DNA from: Planococcus citri
Lineage: Eukaryota > Arthropoda > Insecta > Hemiptera > Pseudococcidae
Reading direction: 5' to 3'
Length of the DNA: 64,000 nt
NCBI RefSeq assembly: GCF_950023065.1
Contig: NC_088680.1
Location: 23,424,559-23,488,558 of the forward strand
Part shown: piece after piece, positions 53,201 through 62,739 of the stretch
How positions within the stretch are numbered: position 1 is the first letter of the stretch
How the letters are laid out: each line of letters opens with the position of its first letter
Position numbers and translations under genes: made by a program
Notes under the pieces: generated by a model
The model's input: the letters and a program-made list of their open reading frames with translations, nothing else
What the model was told of the DNA's origin: nothing
Databases searched by the model: none

Positions 53201-53769
53201 GACATGATTTTCAAAAAATTTACCATTTTGCTGGAAAGTGAAACATCAAAAAGACAATTAAAATGTATAATATAAGTTTATGAATCACGAAATACGAGGG
53301 AAATGCCGGGCCTCTGAATGAACCTAGTCCAAAAACCCATTCATGTCATCAGTTACGTCTTTCTTGAACTTTTAAAATTTTTTTGTCAATCAGTAGGCCT
53401 ATGGTTTGTCGAAGTTGAAATGAAAGCTCATTGAATTCTCAAGTCTTTGTTCACTTCAAATGAAAGAAAAAATCTTGACCAGAAAAATATATGTTGAAAA
53501 ATATTTCTTGAAAAAAAAAAAGACATAAAAACGGTCAAGAAAATGAGGCTTTTTAAAATACTGACAATGAGGTAGAATTGAACCTGTGTAACTGAGCAAT
53601 GGTTACGAAATTTGCAAAATTGAATTTCTCAATCCATCTCGATCATTCCCCCTCACTCAAATGGTCAGTGTCGTGGGAAAAATCAAAGTCTCCCGTCTCC
53701 CCCTTCCTCCGAAAAAATTACTCGTATTTTTCGGGTAAAAAATATAGGTAATTATATACCTACTGTCTT
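50237..53769. other. Spacer, no gene recognised
   Basis: The portion 51700-52500 is CpG-richer, with short open frames on both strands, and could be regulatory. None matches a family I know. The rest is AT-rich and unremarkable. Confidence 0.35.
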
Positions 53770-54870
53770 ATTGGTGCCAAAAAAGTGATACTCTGTCGCA
53801 ATTATTGCTGAAAAAGTTGATTTTTACAACTTTTTGACTTTAAAAAAAAACAAGTTTTTTTGCCAATTTCCAACAAAAAAAGAGACATTTGATAATTTTA
53901 GCAAAAAAAAGGACTAGCTCTTTGACAATTTCTGGTAAAAAAAGCGACACAATGGGACAAGTTTTTGGAAGAAAGTGGGACTTGGGACTCCTTAAAATTT
54001 CAGACAAAAGGCGAAACTTTTTTCTACTTAAGGCAGAAAACCAGACCTCAGCAATAATTTTAGCAAAAGGCAGAGCTTCTTAGAAAATTTTGACGAAAAA
54101 ATGAACTTTTTTGGCAATTTTGCTAAAAAGAGGAAATTTTTGTCAAGAAATTTGCAACTATGTTTTGGGAAAAATGAGACTTAGTAGAAATTTTTCTAAA
54201 AAGCAAGAATTTTTGTATGCTTAAAAAACGTTGAAATTTTTAGCAAAAAACAAAACTTTACTATTTATTGACAAAAGAAAAACAATATTTTTTCGCAATT
54301 TTTATGAAAAAAATTCGGACATTTTTCAACTATTGGGTGAACATCGGGTTATTTTGGTAATTTTTTGGTACCTACTCAATTTTTGGGGAAAGGGAACTTT
54401 TTTTTTTTTTTTGGAAAAAGTAAGACTTTCACAAATTTTAGCAAAAAGCAAGACTTTTTGGCATTACATCGCCAAAAAAAAGATATTACTTATCCTTTTT
54501 TGGAATTTTGTTGAAAAAACGATACCTTTAATTTCGTTATTTTTGGAAAAATTAGACTAGGATTTTTTTTTTGGAAAAAAGTCACCATGTAAGTACATAA
54601 TATTAGAAATTTTTTGCCAGAAAAAACAATTTTTAGAAATGGTTAGTGAAACGAGGCTTCTTGGCAACTTTGAAAAAGGCGAGATTCATTACTATTTTTG
54701 GGAAAAAGCGAGACATTTTTTCTTGTTTTCTTCACATAGAAGGGCCGAGATTTGGAAAAATTGATTTTGGAAATTTAAAAAAAAGTAACTCCAGGAACCA
54801 AAATTTATAAAAAGGTAACCAAAAGCTACTTTTTTTCAGTAACTTGGTTCCATAAAAAGTTAACGAGTAT
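53770..54870 (+). repeat. A-rich dispersed repeat, copy 3
   Basis: It has the same degenerate units as 48756-50236 (for example AGCAAAAAGCAAGACTTTTT). The tail is closely similar: TTCTTGTTTTCTTCA, then GAGATTTGGAAAAATTG, then AATTTAAAAAAAAGTAACT, matching 50086-50160. The right end is eroded (AACGAGTATGAACC instead of ACGAGCCCTG). Confidence 0.6.
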
Positions 54871-56058
54871 GAACCTTGGAAGGATTTATTCATTTCAAAA
54901 AACTCAAAAATGATCTCAGAAAGTAAAATTTGAAGAGACGTTTGAAATTCGTGGAAAAAGTCCAAAAAATGCACCTTACTAAAAAAAATGCACCAAATTC
55001 CATTTAGAAAATCAAGACATACTTGGTCAAAATTGTGAATTATTCTCGTAGATGAAAAAAACAAGGAGATGAGAAAAATGCAAATTATTTATCCAAAGTG
55101 TCCCACAAAATGGAAAAATGAAAGAGCAGGACTTTTGGGAGATTTTTTTCAAATACTAGACCAACACTTCATTACGAAAGCGGGGAGGAGGAGGGGAGGT
55201 TAAAATTCTACGTGTAAGAACATTTTGTGCTTTCCGAGTGTTTTTGAACATTTCAAGATTTTTTCAGAGGAGGGTTGTAACAGAAATGACTACAGTTTCA
55301 ATTTGTAGTTGGCAGGAAATTTTGCAAACTTTGACGACTTTTTTATGGGAAGGGGCGAAGGATCTGAGTTTTACATGCCAGCTATTTCACATTTTCAATG
55401 TTTTCTGGATATTCCAAGCGTTTTTTGGTGGAGGGAGGGTAGGGGATGTTAATATCTCAACCATTTACAGCTATTCGTTTTTTACATTTTCTAAACTTCT
55501 TTGGATCCGTTTTGATGATATTTTCATCACACTTTTTTTCCATGCAGGTAAATGTCTATTCTAAAAAAAATGTCTAATTTTTCGTATGCTAAATCGAAAG
55601 CTCTGAAAAGTATGCAAATTTCGAATTGAGGAGTTGGAAGTTGGCAAATTGAAAATGCTGCACTGACATTTTTCTTTAATAATTCTAACAGGGAGAATAT
55701 AAGTGGAAAAATTCAAAGTTCGATTGAAAAAAAAAGAATTTTTTGACAGAAATCAAAACAAAAGCAGTATTTGAAGGATTTGCATGACAGTTAGATGTAC
55801 ATAGATATAGTTAAGACACTCTGTTATCAGTTATGAAATAAATATGCTTCATGTTTTCCATTCCAGAAGAAGAGAAGGATGGAAAACCTGCGAGTGAGAC
55901 TTGAAAAAAGATGCTTCAAATGCCTCTAGTTAACATAATTTATTCTGAAAAAATGAAAATTTTCATTCATATTTTTTCATTCTGACCCAGAATTCGTTCC
56001 AATAAAACCATCATTTTCGAACCAGATATCGTTTTATCAAGTCTTTCCTCCTAATTTC
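54871..56058. other. Non-coding spacer
   Basis: An open frame at 55238-55564 is T-rich and shows no domain. Nothing else is supportable. Confidence 0.4.
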
Positions 56059-56066
56059 TCATGAAG

Positions 56067-56071
56067 AGTGA
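56067..56071. repeat. Target-site duplication (left), AGTGA
   Basis: These are the five bases immediately before the 5' LTR. They are repeated exactly at 62356-62360 after the 3' LTR. Five base pairs is the usual BEL/Pao duplication length. Confidence 0.93.
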
Positions 56072-56318
56072 TGTTGATGGGTATGATAATATTTTGTACT
56101 CGTTTTAGTTTGAATTCGAATGGTTTGTAGTATCGAGTGCGCCACTGTCGTTGCAACACACTCTAGCTTGCTAGTTACGATGTCTAGTTCGAATTGTTGT
56201 TGTTATGATCGTTTTATTATGTATTTATGCTCGAATTATATACAGTCCACTGTTCGTGTTGAATTATTTCAAATTTTCTATTCGAATATTGAGTAATTAT
56301 TTCGCGAATAACTAAACA
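56072..56318 (+). repeat. 5' LTR, 247 bp
   Basis: It starts TGTTGATGGG and ends AACTAAACA, so has TG...CA ends. It differs from the 3' LTR only at 56158 (A here, G there). It should contain the element's promoter; a TATATAC word at about 56236 and a TCAGT-free AT-rich body were seen, but the start site was not resolved. Confidence 0.95.
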
Positions 56319-56336
56319 TGGTCCTTCGGGCCGGAT
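56319..56336 (+). other. Primer-binding site, tRNA-Tyr type
   Basis: TGGTCCTTCGGGCCGGAT directly follows the 5' LTR. It is complementary to the 3' end of eukaryotic tRNA-Tyr (acceptor ...CGAAGGA-CCA) with one difference, G for A at 56329, which still allows a G-U pair. This matches my recollection of the tRNA-Tyr 3' end and was not tested against this genome's tRNAs. Confidence 0.75.
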
Positions 56337-56529
56337 ATAATTCCGGATAAATTGTGTAGTTCGCGAAGTAAAATTCGTAAATTCGTAAAATTCGTAAATT
56401 TCGTTCGTTATGTTCGAAATAAAATTCGTTGTAATTGTGCAATTTCGTTGATTGTGCAAAAAATTCGATTGGTTCGTATTCGTATTCGTATTCGCATTCG
56501 TATTCGTTGATTTTAACGTTCATTGAAAA
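56337..56529 (+). other. Retrotransposon leader with ATTCGT repeats
   Basis: This is the untranslated segment between PBS and gag. It contains tandem GTATTCGTATTCGTATTCGC repeats near 56475-56508 and scattered AAATTCGTAA words. The packaging signal probably lies here, but it cannot be identified by eye. Confidence 0.6.
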
Positions 56530-59520
56530 ATGGGTGAATCTGCTGCTGAAAAACAGCAGAGACTTGCTCGAGAAAAGGCTGCCAAAGACAAGGCTGAATA
56601 TGAGAGGGCTGTCAACAGCAAACGAAGACTGCTCCATGCCTGCGAACGGGATAAAGCTCATCTACAAGCTCTGGTTGAGCAAACGGTATCGAATGAAATG
56701 ATTTGTCAACTCGAAGTATTTATCGATTCGTGGCGTAAAAATTTGATTGAACTAGAAGCTGTCGATGAAGTTTTATTCAAAAATATTGGTACCAGTTTAA
56801 CTGCCGACGAAATCTTTGAGAAAGAAAGGGAAATCATGAAGGATCGTGATGACCTACTTTATGAACTTAATTTAATCGTTGCTCGAGCTAAAACGTTCGC
56901 GGAATCATTGAAGCCTCCAATCGCTAGCAGTACTCCTTCTCGCCGATCTGGTCCAAATACTTCGTTTTCGGATCCAGGTTTTGGATTTTCTCCAACAATT
57001 CGATTGAATGATATCCCTCTACCAAAGTTCGATGGTAATTATGGTGAATTTATCGATTGGTTTAATGAATTTTCGAGTACAATTGACAAAAATGAAGCCT
57101 ATGACGACTATCAAAAATTGTACTTGCTAAAAAGATGCATGGTTGGTAAAGCAGTCGAATCGATGAAGGACGTTGGTACTGAGGGAAAGCTGTATAAACC
57201 TACGTTGCAGGGTTTATATAAATCGTTCTTCAATCGCAGGCGAATAATTGCTGAACATTTCGTCAATATCGTTGATCTTCCTGCGATTAAAAACACAAAC
57301 ATTCGAGAAAGTGTCGAGAAATTAAAACGATGTCTACGTGGGTTGAATGCTGCTGGATTAGATACAAATTCGATTTCGCCAATGGTTACATTTTTAACTG
57401 CTCGAAAATTGCCAGACAAGCTGAGAATGGATTGGGACACAAGTAATCACGATTATTCAGTGTACCCCTCGTTTGAATCACTCGCATCGTTCCTGATAAA
57501 TAGAAGCTTTGCCTATGAAACTGCCACTCTAGGCGAGCCAAAGGAAAAAACCAACTCGTCACCTCCTGGTAAACAAAACAAGTCGTCCGAAAAATCGAAT
57601 CAAGGTGACAAAAAGTCGTTAGCAGCAGCTGTGAAACAACCTTGTAACATCAAATGCATCGTGTGTGGTGATCCACATTTTCTAAACCAATGTAAGGTGT
57701 TTGGTGGAAAAACTGTCAACGAACGTTTCAATATTGTCAAAGGAAATCGATTGTGTTTGAAATGCTTCAACCCCTTTCATGGCATTAGTGCTTGTAAAAG
57801 GCCAAATTGCTCCAAGTGCCAAGGGGCTCACAACGTTTTGCTCCATCGTGAATATGTTGCACCTTCGTCACTCAAATCCAGTGCTGAAAACAATTCGAAT
57901 TCGTCATCGCAGCAGTCAACTTCTTCGACCAATGATCAAACTGGAACAACCTCAACGACTATGTGCGCCACTTCCTCAGCTCGGAAATGCGTATTGTTAT
58001 CAACTGCGGTGGTTAAGGTAATTTGTGGAAATAAAATCGAATTAGCTCGAGTATTGTTTGATCAGGGGTCTGAAATTAGTTTGGTTAGTAGGGAGTTTTG
58101 TGTTCGAACAAAATTACCTATGTTTAAAAGTGAAAACGAAACGTCTCTAGTAGGCATAAATAACACTTCGACTAAATTAAATTCGTCTGTTCGTTGCGTT
58201 TTGAAATCTCGTTTTTCAGAATTTTCTATTGCTATTGATGCCGAAGTAATTGGTAAAATTCCATGTAATGTTAATCGTAATGATGTAAAGCCTATTATTG
58301 ATAAGTTTTCACTTGAATTTGCGGAAAATTTCGAATTACCTTACGATAATGTAGACATATTGTTAGGTAGTGAATATGTAGAATTTATTTTAGGTGAACA
58401 ACGTCGTTTTGTTGAAGGTATTTGCTTGCGTGATTCTCAATTCGGAGTTGTAATTTCTGGTTCCCATTCGAATTCGAAATCTGCCTTTTTTGTTCAGCAG
58501 AATACTTTTTGTGGTTTTTCTAATGTGGAGTTGTCTCGTCAGTTTGATCGGTTTATGAAAATTGATGAAGTTTCTGATGAAAAAACTTTGCATGATGAAA
58601 AGATCGCCGAATTCGAGTTAATTAACAAGCATTTCGAAGATACAGTTGAAATTGACCCTGAGTCAAAACGTTTTGTTATTTCGTTGCCTTTGAAACCAAC
58701 TGTAAATTTATTGAAAGGTTCGTTTTCGAAAGCAAAATCGATATTTCTGAGGTCAGAAAAACGTTTGTCGGATGTTGCCAAAAAGGCATACGACGACATT
58801 TTTGATGAATATTCGAAGCTAGGTCACATGCAGGTAATTTCGAATGTACCTAGACCAGATGCGTATTTTATCCCGCATCATTTGGTCACAAAAATATCAC
58901 CTGGTTCAGTGAATTATCGTATTGTTTATAACGCATCCTGTAAGGATGAATCTGGTACTTCGTTAAATGACCACCTGTATGCTGGTCCAGTTATTCAAAA
59001 GGATCTCTTCTCTCATTGTATTCGTTTTCGCGAATTTATTTGGGCCATTTGTGCTGATATTTTTCGCATGTACCGTTCGATTTTGGTACATAAAGATGAT
59101 CGTAAATTTCAATCTATTGTTGGTAGGTTTGAAAGAGGAGAGATTAGTATTGCTGAACTGACCACTCTGGTGAATGGTATAGGTCCAGCAGCATGGATAG
59201 CTACCAAATGTTTGGAAAAAACTGCCGAATTTACTCGTTATTTTCGGCCAATAGCGGCTGATTCGATCGCGAAAGAGTTTTACATGGATAATTGGATGTC
59301 CGGTGCTCGCAAAATTGAAGATTTGATTGAGTTACAGAAAGCTGTACATTTTTCTCTCGCAAAATATGGGTTTAATTTGACCAAATATCAAAGTAACTCG
59401 CCTGAAGTTCTTTTGACACTTGATTCGTCACTTGTAGAGCCCTTGAAAACAAAAATAATTGGTGGTACCGATTTTGTGTATGTTTTAGGGCTAATTTGGT
59501 CCCCAGAAACTGATTCGTAG
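56530..59520 (+). CDS. gag-pol: gag-pol, first part: Gag, protease, RT
   Basis: This 996-residue frame starts at ATG 56530 and ends at TAG 59518-59520. The charged, coiled-coil-like N-terminus (1-130) is followed by a DUF1759-type Gag domain (about 160-315, starting LPKFDGNYGEFIDWF). Zinc knuckles come next (about 374-440, CIVCGDPHF... and CLKCFNPFHG...). The aspartic protease (DUF1758 type) has active-site DQGS at 511-514, a variant common in BEL/Pao. The reverse transcriptase includes YRIVYNASCKDESG (about 796) and the first catalytic Asp in ADIFRMYR (D843). The catalytic box reads YMDN (918-921) where BEL/Pao has YxDD, and the upstream segment VNGIGPAAW departs from the usual pattern. The frame continues in phase after the stop, so this is one gag-pol interrupted by a nonsense codon, not two genes. 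Confidence 0.93.
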   Translation: MGESAAEKQQRLAREKAAKDKAEYERAVNSKRRLLHACERDKAHLQALVEQTVSNEMICQLEVFIDSWRKNLIELEAVDEVLFKNIGTSLTADEIFEKEREIMKDRDDLLYELNLIVARAKTFAESLKPPIASSTPSRRSGPNTSFSDPGFGFSPTIRLNDIPLPKFDGNYGEFIDWFNEFSSTIDKNEAYDDYQKLYLLKRCMVGKAVESMKDVGTEGKLYKPTLQGLYKSFFNRRRIIAEHFVNIVDLPAIKNTNIRESVEKLKRCLRGLNAAGLDTNSISPMVTFLTARKLPDKLRMDWDTSNHDYSVYPSFESLASFLINRSFAYETATLGEPKEKTNSSPPGKQNKSSEKSNQGDKKSLAAAVKQPCNIKCIVCGDPHFLNQCKVFGGKTVNERFNIVKGNRLCLKCFNPFHGISACKRPNCSKCQGAHNVLLHREYVAPSSLKSSAENNSNSSSQQSTSSTNDQTGTTSTTMCATSSARKCVLLSTAVVKVICGNKIELARVLFDQGSEISLVSREFCVRTKLPMFKSENETSLVGINNTSTKLNSSVRCVLKSRFSEFSIAIDAEVIGKIPCNVNRNDVKPIIDKFSLEFAENFELPYDNVDILLGSEYVEFILGEQRRFVEGICLRDSQFGVVISGSHSNSKSAFFVQQNTFCGFSNVELSRQFDRFMKIDEVSDEKTLHDEKIAEFELINKHFEDTVEIDPESKRFVISLPLKPTVNLLKGSFSKAKSIFLRSEKRLSDVAKKAYDDIFDEYSKLGHMQVISNVPRPDAYFIPHHLVTKISPGSVNYRIVYNASCKDESGTSLNDHLYAGPVIQKDLFSHCIRFREFIWAICADIFRMYRSILVHKDDRKFQSIVGRFERGEISIAELTTLVNGIGPAAWIATKCLEKTAEFTRYFRPIAADSIAKEFYMDNWMSGARKIEDLIELQKAVHFSLAKYGFNLTKYQSNSPEVLLTLDSSLVEPLKTKIIGGTDFVYVLGLIWSPETDS
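59518..59520 (+). other. In-frame TAG interrupting gag-pol
   Basis: The codons before and after are in the same reading frame, and no further stop occurs until 61914. The next base is A, not the C favoured in known readthrough contexts. A nonsense mutation (or base error) is therefore more likely than programmed readthrough, and BEL/Pao elements normally have one uninterrupted gag-pol frame. Confidence 0.85.
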
Positions 59521-61914
59521 AGCATCAATGTAAAAATTGATGAACTCCCTGAAATCATCACAAAACGTGTAATGCTTAGTGATACTTCTAAGCTTTTCGA
59601 TATTTTGGGTATTTTGGCACCTGTTTCGGTGAGAGCCAAATTAATTTTGAAAGAACTTTGGTTAGAGGGGAGAACTTGGGATGAACCTGTGTCAGATGAA
59701 CTGAAAGATGCATTTTTAGCCTACAGGGCTGATTTGGCATTACTTGATCGATTTTCTATACCTCGTTGTTTGTATCTTCGTGTAGAATACCCTGAAAATT
59801 GTATTCGTCAGCTTGTTATTTTTGCTGATGCGTCTACAAAAGCCTATGCTAGTGTTGTTTATTTTCGTTCGATTGATCAAAATGGTCAAATTAAAGTAGC
59901 GTTTGTATGTTCGAAGGTGCGAGTCGCGCCAGCAAAGAAAACTTTACATATACATCGTCTTGAACTTATGGCCGCTGAGTTAGCTTCAATTTTGGGGAAG
60001 CGTATTGCAGGAGAATTGAAAATTGAAGCAGGGAACGTCTTGTATTTTTCCGATTCTCAGGTAGTACTATCATGGCTGAAACTAGATCCGCTTAAACTCA
60101 AAATTTTCGTCTGTAATCGTGTGAAAAATATTGGTAAAAATTCGAATTTGCAAAACTGGTACTATGTACCTACCAAAGAAAATCCAGCGGATCTAGGTAC
60201 TCGAGGTATTTCGGCTAATGAGTTTTTTGAACAAAATTTGTGGGTTTTTGGGCCAACTTGGCTAAATAATTTTGATGAATTTGAAAAAATAACCTCATGT
60301 ACATTCGAATTGGTACGTGAGATACCAGAATTAACCAAAGTAGGTATGGCTATTTTTATCAAGGACGAAGTATGCCTACCTATTTTGAGCCATGGTTTAT
60401 CTTGGTATAAAATTATTTCGGTTGTTGCTTTTGTTCGAAGATTTATTTCTAGATTACGATCTGAACGGCTAAAAACGATAGCCAATCCAAACCGTAAAGA
60501 TAGGATATGTGATCGTAAGTTGGTAGGTATCAAGCAGATACTACCACTAGTTATACCATTAGAAACGTGTGAACGCAATGACGCGTTTATTACTCTTGTT
60601 AAACATGTTCAACAAGAACATTTTCAAATAGAAATTGAGTGCTTATCTTCAAGTGAAGATAGTCACGTAGATAAGAAAAGTAAGTTGTTCGAATTAGCTC
60701 CGTTTCTCGATCCAAATGGTATTATGCGAGATGCAGGCCGTTTATCAGCTGCTGCATTATCGTATGAAAGTAAGTTTCCGATTCTGGTTGATGCCAGGTC
60801 TAAATTTGTCGAACGCTATATTGAACATTTGCATCGAGCAAATTATCATGCCTCTCGTTTGTATGTCTTGAACGTTTTTCGTACACGTTTTTATGCAATT
60901 GGTAACGTTATTACAGTTATCAAAAAAGTAATTCGTAAGTGTGTTTTATGCACACGAATTCGAGGTGAAACTTTGCGCCAATTTATGGCGGATTTGCCAA
61001 GGTGTCGAGTTGAAATAGGTAGACCTTTTGCTAAGATAGGTGTCGATTTAACAGGTGCCATCAATGTAAAATGCACTGCACATCGTGCTGGTAAAATAAA
61101 CAAGGTCTATCTTGCGTTTTTTGTTTGCTTTGTGACACGTGGTGTTCACATAGAGATCGTTGAAGACCTTACGGCTGATGCGTTTTTAAATACTCTTGAA
61201 CGTCTTATTTATAGGCGCGGATTGCCTAAGGCAATTTACTCCGACAATGCCACAAATTTTATTGGTGTTCGTAGGTTTTTAGAACAGAGCAAACTTGAAC
61301 GTTTTTTGAGTGAACATTTGGTCGAATGGCATACTATTGCACCTCGCAGTCCTCACCAAGGTGGAATTTGGGAGGCTGCGGTAAAATCTGGTAAGAAAAT
61401 ACTCGAAAAGGCTATTGGTAGCCAAGCTTTGAACATTTTAGAACTCTCAACGATCGCTACAAAAGTAGAGGGTATTTTGAACTCTCGCCCTATTTCATAT
61501 CGACGTGAAAATAGTCTCATTGAACCTATCACACCTGCCCATTTTCTAATAGGTACGGCGTTGATGGAACTTCCGATTGTTGAGGATTCTAGAACTGTGA
61601 ATTTACGTAATCGTTATCGCTTATGGACAAGCGTTGTAAATACGTTCTGGTCGTTTTGGAGGAAAGATTATCTCAATCACCTTCGTTGTAGATATAAGTG
61701 GAAAGTTGAGGAACGTAATGTTGAGATCGACGATGTTGTTCTTTTCCGTTCGAATAATGAAGGTATTTTTCAATGGCCTATGGCCATAGTCATTGACGTT
61801 TTCCCAGACGAGTCAGGTCTAGTTCGAAATGTAGAATTGAGGTTTGCAAATGGAAGTACTCGAAAAACTTCTGTTCAGAATCTTATTTTACTACCTGTTA
61901 AGGATGATTTGTAA
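59521..61914 (+). CDS. gag-pol: gag-pol, second part: RNase H, integrase
   Basis: This continues the same frame after the TAG; the first ATG is at 59572 (780 residues, used for numbering). RT connection sequence (LFDILGILAPVSVRAKL) comes first. RNase H has catalytic candidates D86 (FADAS), E131 (HRLELMAAEL) and D161 (YFSDSQVVLSWL). The integrase zinc finger follows (HLHRANYH ... CVLC). The integrase core triad is D492 (IGVDLTG), D558 (IYSDNATNF) and E601 (HQGGIWEAAVKS), and a DUF5641-type C-terminal domain spans about 680-775 (LWTSVVNTFWSFWRKDYL). All catalytic residues in this part are intact, in contrast to the RT. With no known internal initiation in this family, it would be expressed only by readthrough of the TAG. 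Confidence 0.92.
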   Translation, partial: SINVKIDELPEIITKRVMLSDTSKLFDILGILAPVSVRAKLILKELWLEGRTWDEPVSDELKDAFLAYRADLALLDRFSIPRCLYLRVEYPENCIRQLVIFADASTKAYASVVYFRSIDQNGQIKVAFVCSKVRVAPAKKTLHIHRLELMAAELASILGKRIAGELKIEAGNVLYFSDSQVVLSWLKLDPLKLKIFVCNRVKNIGKNSNLQNWYYVPTKENPADLGTRGISANEFFEQNLWVFGPTWLNNFDEFEKITSCTFELVREIPELTKVGMAIFIKDEVCLPILSHGLSWYKIISVVAFVRRFISRLRSERLKTIANPNRKDRICDRKLVGIKQILPLVIPLETCERNDAFITLVKHVQQEHFQIEIECLSSSEDSHVDKKSKLFELAPFLDPNGIMRDAGRLSAAALSYESKFPILVDARSKFVERYIEHLHRANYHASRLYVLNVFRTRFYAIGNVITVIKKVIRKCVLCTRIRGETLRQFMADLPRCRVEIGRPFAKIGVDLTGAINVKCTAHRAGKINKVYLAFFVCFVTRGVHIEIVEDLTADAFLNTLERLIYRRGLPKAIYSDNATNFIGVRRFLEQSKLERFLSEHLVEWHTIAPRSPHQGGIWEAAVKSGKKILEKAIGSQALNILELSTIATKVEGILNSRPISYRRENSLIEPITPAHFLIGTALMELPIVEDSRTVNLRNRYRLWTSVVNTFWSFWRKDYLNHLRCRYKWKVEERNVEIDDVVLFRSNNEGIFQWPMAIVIDVFPDESGLVRNVELRFANGSTRKTSVQNLILLPVKDDL

Positions 61915-62074
61915 AATTTTTTGTAATTCTCGAATTTGTAATTTTTCTCCTGAATTTGTCATTTTTTTCTCATAACTCGTAATTATGTCCATGTATTATG
62001 TATTATGATTAATTTTATGATTGAATTTTGTCAATTGTTAACTTGTTGATAATTTAAGTTGTTTAGATTAATTT

Positions 62075-62098
62075 AAAAATAAGGTGTACCTTATTTTT
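62075..62098 (+). other. Perfect hairpin just upstream of the PPT
   Basis: AAAAATAAGGT (62075-62085) pairs exactly with ACCTTATTTTT (62088-62098) across a 2-base gap; a 10-bp stem with a TGTA loop is sterically more likely. It directly abuts the polypurine tract. Its role is unknown. Confidence 0.85.
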
Positions 62099-62108
62099 GA
62101 GGGGAGGA
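62099..62108 (+). other. Polypurine tract
   Basis: GAGGGGAGGA immediately precedes the 3' LTR. This is the expected primer for plus-strand DNA synthesis in an LTR retrotransposon. Confidence 0.88.
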
Positions 62109-62355
62109 TGTTGATGGGTATGATAATATTTTGTACTCGTTTTAGTTTGAATTCGAATGGTTTGTAGTATCGAGTGCGCCACTGTCGTTGCAACGCACTC
62201 TAGCTTGCTAGTTACGATGTCTAGTTCGAATTGTTGTTGTTATGATCGTTTTATTATGTATTTATGCTCGAATTATATACAGTCCACTGTTCGTGTTGAA
62301 TTATTTCAAATTTTCTATTCGAATATTGAGTAATTATTTCGCGAATAACTAAACA
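62109..62355 (+). repeat. 3' LTR, 247 bp
   Basis: It is the same length as the 5' LTR and identical by eye except for G at 62195. It should supply the element's polyadenylation site, though no AATAAA stands out. Confidence 0.95.
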
Positions 62356-62360
62356 AGTGA
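62356..62360. repeat. Target-site duplication (right), AGTGA
   Basis: This is an exact copy of 56067-56071, immediately after the 3' LTR. Confidence 0.93.
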
Positions 62361-62739
62361 TATTCCAAAACTCGCTTTGTCCATTTTCATCAAAGTTGGG
62401 TTTTCAGTGGTATCTGGTAGATGAAGTATTAACTCACATTCCTACATCATCAACCTACCAAAATGAGGTGTTAAACTCACCTAAATAGCCAATTCACTAA
62501 AAATTTAAAAAAAAAAATAATGTTCCAAAGCGCGCTTTGTCCATTTTCATTGAAATTTTTTTCAGCAGTATTTAGTGGATGAAATGTATACCTACACTCC
62601 TACATCATAAATCCACCCAAATAAAGTGCTAAACTCACCTAAAAAGCCAATTTACTCGTTTAAAGGGAAACTGTTTTTCCTCTCTCCTGAAAAGTTGTGA
62701 AAATGGACAAAGCGAGTTTTGGAATATCACTCTTCTCAT

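Larger units (their letters stand above)
56072..62355 (+). mobile_element. BEL/Pao LTR retrotransposon, full length, 6284 bp
   Basis: LTRs, target duplication, PBS, gag-pol and polypurine tract are all in the expected order: LTR 56072-56318, PBS 56319-56336, gag-pol 56530-61914 with one internal stop, PPT 62099-62108, LTR 62109-62355. Gag, protease, reverse transcriptase, RNase H and integrase are all recognisable in that order, with no separate envelope gene. The LTRs differ at a single base (A at 56158, G at 62195), so insertion was recent. The internal TAG and altered RT box make it unlikely that this copy can move on its own. Confidence 0.96.
56063..62735. mobile_element. 384-bp MITE-like element interrupted by BEL/Pao
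   Basis: The element consists of 56063-56071 plus 62361-62735 once the retrotransposon and its duplicated AGTGA are removed. Its terminal inverted repeats are 38 bp and perfect: the right one is 62698-62735 and the left one is split by the insertion. The outer ends are GAAGAGTGATATTCC and its complement. TCAT flanks both sides (56059-56062 and 62736-62739). The interior is two direct repeats offset by 160 bp (62361-62500 and 62521-62655), both containing CGCTTTGTCCATTTTCAT and CCTACATCAT. No coding capacity is visible. The superfamily is unknown. Confidence 0.85.
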
